This document shows positions 59,001 to 64,000 of a DNA stretch of 64,000 nt, piece after piece (position 1 is the stretch's first letter; each line of letters begins with the position of its first letter). Location: NCBI RefSeq assembly GCF_001584165.1, contig NZ_CP013233.1:1798001-1862000 (forward strand). The letters are read 5' to 3'. The notes under the pieces were generated by a model. The model did not search any database and was not told the DNA's origin. It worked only from the letters and a program-made list of their open reading frames with translations. Source of the stretch: Collimonas arenae (GTDB lineage: Bacteria > Pseudomonadota > Gammaproteobacteria > Burkholderiales > Burkholderiaceae_D). The translations under genes were made by a program, and so were the position numbers.

Positions 59001-59199
59001 GACGCGTTTGCGACCGGTGCTGATGACGGCGCTGGTGGCATCGCTGGGATTCGTGCCGATGGCGCTCGCTACCGGCACCGGTGCCGAGGTGCAGCGGCCT
59101 TTGGCGACTGTGGTGATTGGCGGCATCCTGTCGTCGACGATCCTGACGCTGCTGGTATTGCCGATTCTGTACCAGTTATTTCATCGGCGCGATGAATAG
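56068..59199 (+). CDS. czcA: Heavy-metal RND transporter, CzcA/CusA family
   Basis: 1043 residues, complete. N-terminal FERIIRFSIEQRWLILLAVF (TM1), then a periplasmic porter domain (LPIDAVPDITNVQVQINTSA). The TM4 motif LGALDFGIIIDGAVVIVENC carries the Asp/Glu residues of the HME1 group (DFG-x3-DGAVVIVEN), pointing to divalent Co/Zn/Cd rather than Cu(I)/Ag(I). No methionine-rich CusA-type path was evident by eye. The C-terminal half repeats the fold, and the frame is intact. It uses the proton gradient to export metal through CzcB/C. Confidence 0.96.
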   Translation: MFERIIRFSIEQRWLILLAVFAMAALGIYNYQKLPIDAVPDITNVQVQINTSAPGYSPLETEQRVTFPIETVMAGLPRLEQTRSLSRYGLSQVTVIFKDGTDLYFARQLVNERIQEARDKLPAGVTPALGPISSGLGEIYLWTVEAKDGAKKPDGSAYTSTDLREIQDWIIKPQLRNVSGVTEINSIGGFAKEYQVAPVPEKLASYGLTLQDIATALERNNSNVGAGYIEKRGEQLLIRAPGQVQSLEDIRNIILGNVQGVPIRIRDIGEVDIGRELRTGAATENGREVVLGTVFMLIGENSRAVSQAVDRKMVEINRSLPAGVEAITVYDRTVLVDKAINTVKKNLLEGAILVIAILFMFLGNMRAALITAMVIPLSMLFTFTGMVQYKVSANLLSLGALDFGIIIDGAVVIVENCVRRLAHAQTHHGRPLTRSERFHEVFAASKEARRPLLFGQVIIMVVYLPIFALTGVEGKMFNPMALTVVIALVGAMILSITFIPAAVALFIGKRVSESENFLMRGAKRFYAPVLDWVMQRKAQVLGAALVVLLLSGLLATRLGSEFVPSLNEGDLAIQALRIPGTSLTQSLQMQKQIESTLKRKFPEIERVFARTGTAEIASDPMPPNISDGYIMLKPETEWPQPKKSRAELLAAIQKVANDIPGNNYEFSQPIQLRFNELISGVRSDVAVKIFGDDMAVLNDTAGKVSAVLGKIDGAAEVKIEQTSGLPMLTVNIDRDKTARYGLNVADVQDVVATAIGGKEAGTLFQGDRRFDIVVRLPENLRSDLEAIKRLPISLPRGGGGEGRTSYIPLAEVASLELAPGPNQISRENGKRRIVVSANVRGRDIGSFVSEAEQKLQQQVKIPSGYWTSWGGQFEQLQSASQRLQIVIPVALLLVLTLLFAMFGNLKDGLLVFSGIPFALTGGIVALWLRGIPLSISAAVGFIALCGVAVLNGLVMIAFIRSLRESGSKLDVAIREGALTRLRPVLMTALVASLGFVPMALATGTGAEVQRPLATVVIGGILSSTILTLLVLPILYQLFHRRDE

Positions 59200-59238
59200 C
59201 TGTCTGACGAAGTTAAAACGTAAAGGGGGTAGGCCGCT

Positions 59239-59664
59239 CTATGCTCGCTTGCGAACGCAATCGATATACGCAGCGCCATCCGGCGGCAAGCCACTGCGCT
59301 GCGAATTCCAGATCATCTGGCCCAGGCATTCCATGATCTGGTGATGCGCTTCATGTTCTGATTGCAGGCGTTGGGTCAGCGCGGTGGCGGCGGCGCGGAT
59401 GCCTGGTGGTTGGTCGATCGAGATTTGTTCGGCAATTGACAGGTGCATCGACAGATGCAGGAAAGGATTGGTCTGGCCGTTCTCGACCGAATAATCGGCG
59501 GCCAGTGCTGCCTCAACATCCTTCAGGTCGCCGGCATATTCGGGGTGTTGCTGCAGCCAGTCGGCAGCGATCGCCTCCAGGGGTGTCAGGATTTCGTTGG
59601 CATGCTGCTTGCGATGGGTTTCACAAAAGAAACGGCGCACATCGTCTTGGGATGGATTGAACAT
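59239..59664 (-). CDS. DUF1841 family protein
   Basis: 141 residues. The N-terminus MFNPSQDDVRRFFCETHRKQ and the mid-protein ENGQTNPFLHLSMHLSIAEQ with QPPGIRAAATALTQRLQSEH are the DUF1841 signature; conserved His residues (HLSMHLS, EHEAHH) suggest metal binding. Function unknown. Its neighbour nth lies 53 bp upstream on the same strand, an arrangement common in Burkholderiales. Confidence 0.92.
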   Translation of the reverse strand: MFNPSQDDVRRFFCETHRKQHANEILTPLEAIAADWLQQHPEYAGDLKDVEAALAADYSVENGQTNPFLHLSMHLSIAEQISIDQPPGIRAAATALTQRLQSEHEAHHQIMECLGQMIWNSQRSGLPPDGAAYIDCVRKRA

Positions 59665-59717
59665 GATGCTTTACTGGGGCCTGTTATATCAATTAATCGG
59701 TGAGCGCGGCATAAGGA

Positions 59718-60368
59718 TCAGATTCCCTTGTCGGGCAACGGCGTCTTGCTCTTGAAATCGCACAGATCGGCAATGCAGCAGTTCCAGCATAGCGGCTTGC
59801 GTGCGATGCAGGTATAGCGGCCATGCAGGATGAGCCAATGATGCGCGTCCAGCAGAAATTCTGCCGGCACCAGTTTCATCAGTTTCTGCTCGACGGCATC
59901 GACGTCCTTGCCGGGTGCGATTCCGGTGCGGTTGGAGACCCTGAATATGTGTGTGTCGACAGCAATCGTCGGCATGCCGAACGCCGTATTCAGCACGACG
60001 TTGGCGGTCTTGCGGCCGACGCCGGGCAACGCTTGCAATTCTTCGCGGGTACGCGGTACCTGGCTGTCGTGCAGCGTCATCAGCATGCGGCAGGTCTCGA
60101 TGACGTTCTTGGCCTTGGTGCGGTACAGGCCGATGGTCTGGATATACGGAATCAAGCCGTCGACGCCAAGCGCGTAAATCTGTGCCGGCGTATTGGCGAC
60201 CGGGTACAGCTTGCGCGTCGCCTTATTCACCGAGACATCGGTGGCTTGCGCCGACAGGATCACAGAGATCAGCAACTCGAACGGCGAGGTGTACTCCAGC
60301 TCGGTGGTTGGGTGCGGCAGCGCGGCGCGCAGGCGGGTGAATATTTCACGGCGTTTTTCTGCGTTCAT
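59718..60368 (-). CDS. nth: Endonuclease III
   Basis: 216-residue bifunctional glycosylase/AP lyase for oxidised pyrimidines. Helix-hairpin-helix [12 protein letters not shown] with catalytic K120, D138 in AVDTHIFRV, and a [4Fe-4S] cluster C187-x6-C194-x2-C197-x5-C203 ([17 protein letters not shown]). Start ATG overlaps the rnfB stop (ATGA at 60365-60368), so it is translated coupled to the ferredoxin-like protein, which could help load or maintain its iron-sulfur cluster. Confidence 0.97.
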   Translation of the reverse strand: MNAEKRREIFTRLRAALPHPTTELEYTSPFELLISVILSAQATDVSVNKATRKLYPVANTPAQIYALGVDGLIPYIQTIGLYRTKAKNVIETCRMLMTLHDSQVPRTREELQALPGVGRKTANVVLNTAFGMPTIAVDTHIFRVSNRTGIAPGKDVDAVEQKLMKLVPAEFLLDAHHWLILHGRYTCIARKPLCWNCCIADLCDFKSKTPLPDKGI

Positions 60369-61087
60369 TGCGTGTCCTTGGCAGCTTGTTCTTTCTTCAG
60401 CCTGGCGCGTTCGATCGCCGCCTGAATGATCGCTTTCTTGCGCTGCTGTTCGGCTTGTTGTTCCGGTGTGGCGGCAGCTTCGGCAGCCACTGCCTTGAGT
60501 TTTTCTGCGGCTTTGGCTGCCAGCCGATCGTCATTCTCCTGCTTCTCCCGGCGTAGCCTGATTATATGGAAATCGTGGCGCGCGCGCGCGGCGTCCGCCT
60601 GCGCTTGCGTCCAGGCGTCCCAGCCGGTTTCCCTGCCAGTGGCGTCGACCATCGTGATGCAGTCGACCGGGCAAGGCGCCACGCACAGGTCGCAGCCGGT
60701 GCACAGCTCGGCGATCACTGTATGCATCTGTTTAGCCGCGCCGACAATCGCATCCACCGGGCAAGCCTGGATGCACAGGGTGCAGCCGATGCAGGCAGCT
60801 TCATCGATTACCGCCAGCGGCCTTGGACGCTCAAGGCCGTTGGCCGGATTGAGCGGGATCAACGGCTGGCCGAGTAGTTGCGCCAACCTTGCCACGCCTT
60901 GCTGGCCGCCGGGCGGACACTGGTTATAACTGGCGCTGCCGTCGGCGATGGCTTCGGCATATGGCCGGCAAGCCGGATAGCCGCATTTGGTGCATTGCGT
61001 TTGCGGCAACAGTGCTTCAATGCGGTCGGCGAGGGAAGGCGAGGATGGGGCTGGCACGGGCTGTAAGGAACTGGATGATGACAACAT
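60365..61087 (-). CDS. rsxB: Electron transport complex protein RnfB/RsxB
   Basis: 240 residues from ATG 61087 (the longer in-frame region upstream is non-coding in look). N-terminal Fe-S motif [20 protein letters not shown], then two 4Fe-4S ferredoxin motifs ([28 protein letters not shown]) and a basic Ala/Lys/Gln-rich tail (about 175-240). The usual RnfB N-terminal membrane helix is missing, as in the short soluble form found in betaproteobacteria without an rnf operon. Overlaps nth. Confidence 0.93.
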   Translation of the reverse strand: MLSSSSSLQPVPAPSSPSLADRIEALLPQTQCTKCGYPACRPYAEAIADGSASYNQCPPGGQQGVARLAQLLGQPLIPLNPANGLERPRPLAVIDEAACIGCTLCIQACPVDAIVGAAKQMHTVIAELCTGCDLCVAPCPVDCITMVDATGRETGWDAWTQAQADAARARHDFHIIRLRREKQENDDRLAAKAAEKLKAVAAEAAATPEQQAEQQRKKAIIQAAIERARLKKEQAAKDTQ

Positions 61088-61194
61088 GGCGCGTATTATC
61101 CCGGATTCCTTGTTAGGGCGCTTATCTTTACTCGCAATGCGGCCATGCGCCTGCGGTGGCGGAAGTGCAGGATGTAAATTTTCGTGGCCGAAAA

Positions 61195-61228
61195 TGAAAA
61201 AAGCCGTCCCGGTGAAGGAACGGCTTGT
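61195..61228 (-). terminator. Terminator after phaZ
   Basis: On the minus strand: AAGCCGT - 12-nt loop - ACGGCTT followed by T-rich sequence (TTTTCATTTTC), 33 bp after the phaZ stop. Confidence 0.8.
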
Positions 61229-61260
61229 GCCGCAAGTACATTGGAGCAGGATGAACGCGC

Positions 61261-62496
61261 TTACGCGTTGTCCTTGATAAATGTCGCGATTTTCGGGCAA
61301 ATCACTTCGCGCCAGCGACGACCGGAAAAAATCCCGTAGTGACCGCATTTTTCTGCAGTGAAATGCTGCTTCTTGGCTTTCGGGATGGAACTGCACAAAT
61401 CATGTGCGGCCTGAGTCTGGCCAGGACCGGAAATGTCGTCCAGTTCGCCTTCGATGGTGAACAGCGCGACGCTCTTGATATCCTGCGGCCGCACCAGCTT
61501 GCCTTCGACTTCCCAGGTGCCTCGTGGCAAGGCATGATCCTGGAATACGGTCTTGATGGTTTCCAGGTAGTAATCAGCCGGCATGTCCAGCACTGCGTTG
61601 TACTCATCGTAGAACTTGCGGTGGCTTTCCGCCGACTCATTGTCGCCTTCGCGCAGATGCATGTAGAAATCCCAGTGGCTCTGCGCGTGGCGGCTTGGGT
61701 TCATGGCAACGAAACCGGCATGCTGCAGGAAGCCCGGGTATACCTTGCGACCGAAACCAGGGTAGTTCGACGGCACACTATAGATGACAGTGTTTTCAAA
61801 CCAGCTGAACGGCTTTTCGGTGGCCAGGTTGTTGACATCGGTCGGCGATTTGCTTGGATCGATCGGACCGCCCATCATGGTCATGCTCTTCGGCAGGTGG
61901 CTGTCCTTGGCACTGGCCATCAGCGAAATGGCAGCCAATACCGGCACTGTCGGCTGGCAGACCGAAATCACATGCAGATCCGGGCCCAGCAGGCGGATGA
62001 AATCCTGTACGTAATATATATAGTCATGCAAATGGAAAGCGCCATCGCTGGCCGGGACCATGCGGGCATCGGTCCAGTCGGTGATGTAGACATCGTGTTC
62101 CGGCAGCAGGCCGCGCACGGTATCGCGCAGCAATGTCGAGTGATGACCTGAGAGAGGCGCTACGAGCAACACGGTCGGCTGTTTGAGAGCGCTAACATCT
62201 TTATTGCTAAGGGCTTTTTTAAAATGCAGGAGCCGGCAGAACGGCAGCGTCTGGGCAACCTCTTCGACGATCCCGATTTCCTTGCCATTGATTAATGTGC
62301 TGGTGATATCGAAAGCTGGCTTTTCGTATTCCTTGCCCAGCCGGTACATCAATTCGTAGCCGGCGGCGATGCGTTGCGAGAATGGCGTGTGCGCCAGCGG
62401 CGAAACAGGGTCGGTGAACAACCTGGCGCCGGCGTCTGCCCATTGCACCAGCGGCAGCATTAAAGACCGGTTGAATTCGTGAAATTGATAGAGCAT
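61261..62496 (-). CDS. phaZ: Intracellular polyhydroxyalkanoate depolymerase
   Basis: 411 residues, the normal size of PhaZ1-type enzymes. Starts [20 protein letters not shown]. It lacks a signal peptide, as expected for mobilising intracellular PHB granules. An alpha/beta-hydrolase with a Cys nucleophile (C180 in [13 protein letters not shown], replacing Ser), an Asp in [12 protein letters not shown] (about 353-354) and His386 in [13 protein letters not shown]. Hydrolyses stored 3-hydroxybutyrate polymer to oligomers. Monocistronic. Confidence 0.96.
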   Translation of the reverse strand: MLYQFHEFNRSLMLPLVQWADAGARLFTDPVSPLAHTPFSQRIAAGYELMYRLGKEYEKPAFDITSTLINGKEIGIVEEVAQTLPFCRLLHFKKALSNKDVSALKQPTVLLVAPLSGHHSTLLRDTVRGLLPEHDVYITDWTDARMVPASDGAFHLHDYIYYVQDFIRLLGPDLHVISVCQPTVPVLAAISLMASAKDSHLPKSMTMMGGPIDPSKSPTDVNNLATEKPFSWFENTVIYSVPSNYPGFGRKVYPGFLQHAGFVAMNPSRHAQSHWDFYMHLREGDNESAESHRKFYDEYNAVLDMPADYYLETIKTVFQDHALPRGTWEVEGKLVRPQDIKSVALFTIEGELDDISGPGQTQAAHDLCSSIPKAKKQHFTAEKCGHYGIFSGRRWREVICPKIATFIKDNA

Positions 62497-62714
62497 ACCT
62501 TGCCTTTTGGGTGGTCCTGGACGACAACTGCATAAAGTTGCATATATTGCAACGCAATAAGTGACCTATTTTATCTTATGTAAAGGGTTGCCGTGTGAAT
62601 CCTGTAGTCGGGTAACAACGGTATAAATAGAAATACATATTTGGCTAGGCTGGTCGCAAATATACCACTTGCCGCCTGCATATGAGCGGTAAGTAATAAG
62701 TACATGAGAAGAGT

Positions 62715-63172
62715 TTATTTAGCGATCAGGTCCGACGACATGACTGCCTTCAGGTAGTTGGTCGTGATATCGCCACGCTCACGCTGGGCAATCCACCAGA
62801 CGTTGCCCTTGCGGACCGACCATTCCTGCATTTGTCCGGCAATCAGCAAGGCGGCGACCTGGCCCAGCGTGGGTTGGTGGCCGATGATCAGCACCGGCTC
62901 GCGATTGAAGGGCCAATTGGCGACCGCCAGCAATTGTTCGGCCGAGCAATCCGGTGCCAGGTGAGGGTGAGTCTTGAATTTGCGGCCGAGTGCCTCGGCG
63001 GTTTGTACGGTCCGGGTGGCCGGGCTACTGATGATTTTGCAGCTATTGGGCAAGTTGTGATCCAGCCAGTCGGCCATTTTCCAGGCTTGCTTGTGACCCT
63101 TTCCGGTTAGCGCACGGCCTTCGTCCGGCTCCCGATTTCTGCCTCCGCGTGCCGCCATAAAATCAGTTCCAT
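62715..63172 (-). CDS. sixA: Histidine phosphatase SixA-like (one apparent frameshift)
   Basis: 152 residues when joined. ATG 63172 gives MELILWRHAEAEIGS with the catalytic His (RHA); the frame breaks at 63127-63128 (one C missing on the coding strand) and resumes PDEGRALTGKGHKQAWKMAD. Other marks: IISSPATRTVQTAEAL (phosphate pocket Arg) and VLIIGHQPTLGQVAALL (second His). SixA dephosphorylates phosphohistidine on HPt domains or PtsO/NPr. It lies 29 bp from ppk on the same strand. Confidence 0.92.
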
Positions 63173-63201
63173 GATGTGGGTCCTTGCTTGAATGCGTCTT
63201 T

Positions 63202-64000
63202 TTACTTTAAGGGGGAAAGCGCGCCTAGGGAGAGCATCAGATGCCGTTGCGCACTATATGGCTTTTGCCTGTGATGCGGCTTTGATTTATGCCAATTACC
63301 GTCGGATCCCAGAATCCAGGCATTGGCATTGTCTTTCAGGTAAGGAGTGAGGCCTTCGTTGATTACCCGCTTCTTGAGTGTTTTGTCATGCACCGGGAAG
63401 GCTACCTCGATACGCCGGAACAGGTTGCGGTTCATCCAGTCGGCGCTGCTCAGATAAACGTCGTGCTGCAAGTTGTTACGGAAATAATAGATACGACTGT
63501 GTTCCAGGAAGCGGCCGATGATCGAGCGCACGTGGATATTTTCAGACAAGCCCGGCACGCCCGGCCTGAGCGCGCAAGCGCCGCGCACGATCAGTTCGAT
63601 CTTGACGCCGTCGGCAGAGGCAGCATACAGCGCGCGGATCACGGATTCGTCCAGCAGCGCGTTCATCTTGGCGACGATGCGCGCTGGCCGACCCCTGCGG
63701 GCGATCTCGGCTTCGTTATGAATGGCGCGGATGATTTCTTTCTGCAGCGAGAATGGCGCCAGCCACAGCAGATCCATTTTCTTCGGTTTGGTCAGGCTGG
63801 TCAGGTGCATGAAGACTTCGTTGACTTCGGTGGCCAGTTTCTGGTTGGAAGTCAGGAGTCCGAAATCGGTATACAGTTTGGTGGTGCTCGGATGGTAATT
63901 GCCTGTACCGAGATGGGCGTAGTAACGCAGCTCTCCATCGCCGTTCTTGTCTCGTTCGCGGCGGATTACCAGCGATAGCTTGGCATGCGTCTTCAGTCCG
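63202..64000 (-). CDS. ppk: Polyphosphate kinase 1, C-terminal part (cut by window edge)
   Basis: About 265 C-terminal residues. The visible part begins at the right edge with LKTHAKLSLVIRRERDKNGD (catalytic HKD-like region of PPK1), then LRYYAHLGTGNYHPSTTKLY and NALLDESVIRALYAASADGV, and the second histidine site in LPFVDRI-like text as HSRIYYFRNN. PPK1 polymerises ATP gamma-phosphate into polyphosphate. The upstream part lies beyond the window. sixA follows downstream. Confidence 0.95.
   Translation of the reverse strand, partial: GLKTHAKLSLVIRRERDKNGDGELRYYAHLGTGNYHPSTTKLYTDFGLLTSNQKLATEVNEVFMHLTSLTKPKKMDLLWLAPFSLQKEIIRAIHNEAEIARRGRPARIVAKMNALLDESVIRALYAASADGVKIELIVRGACALRPGVPGLSENIHVRSIIGRFLEHSRIYYFRNNLQHDVYLSSADWMNRNLFRRIEVAFPVHDKTLKKRVINEGLTPYLKDNANAWILGSDGNWHKSKPHHRQKPYSAQRHLMLSLGALSPLK

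Noticed and set aside
1..64000. CRISPR array, rRNA genes or complete insertion sequence
   Set aside because: No spaced direct repeats of 24-40 bp, no rRNA-like sequence and no full transposase with ends were seen.

Overview
The window reads as chromosomal DNA of a betaproteobacterium of the order Burkholderiales, most likely family Oxalobacteraceae and possibly Collimonas or a close relative. This is inferred from gene content and order (rnfB-nth, ppk-sixA, intracellular PHA depolymerase, Gcr-type 'recombinase', parC/parE, MocR/LysE/EamA) and from protein character; no database search was possible. Coding density is high. There is no CRISPR array, prophage or complete insertion sequence.

Layout. 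1-4715: RND multidrug pump (permease cut by the window edge, adaptor) with a divergent TetR regulator and a five-copy 12-bp tandem repeat in the pump leader. 5113-14506: chaperone-usher fimbrial locus (pilin, usher, chaperone, tip adhesin), then two paralogous RcsB-type response regulators and a BvgS/EvgS-like hybrid kinase. 14533-15753: a lone IS5-type transposase N-terminal domain, tRNA-Lys(CTT), a 19-bp palindrome and a long mgtC leader. 15754-22499: mgtC, a 33-codon ORF, pstS, a GspE/PilB ATPase, a spermidine-synthase-like protein, a deoxyinosine glycosylase and an SDR. 22724-34925: a lipoprotein, an XRE-cupin regulator divergent from the threonine-to-glycine genes kbl-tdh, htpG with a sigma-32-like promoter, a MocR regulator divergent from DUF2917/LysE/EamA genes, RidA, an aminotransferase and threonine aldolase. 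34947-42475: a palindrome, DUF1090, parC, a lytic transglycosylase, parE and a pseudo-receiver protein. 42527-50840: VWA/MoxR pair, Gcr-family membrane protein, two cytochromes c and a sedolisin protease. 50839-59199: cusRS divergent from a czcCBA heavy-metal efflux operon, with a CopR/CusR-type box between. 59239-64000: DUF1841, nth, rnfB, phaZ, sixA and the ppk C-terminus.

Working together. The fimbrial genes, RcsB-like regulators and hybrid kinase look like one sensory-adhesion module. Five RcsAB-box-like sites (TAGGA-N5-CYGA type) occur in the window, one inside the predicted fimA promoter and one between the two regulator genes. kbl, tdh and ltaE form a glycine/threonine branch. The metal block has its own two-component control.

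Quality warning. About 21 single-base deletions, nearly all in short homopolymers, break 17 otherwise intact genes, including essential parE. Always deletions and never insertions, they point to sequencing or consensus error rather than real pseudogenes. Broken genes are annotated here across their full reconstructed span.
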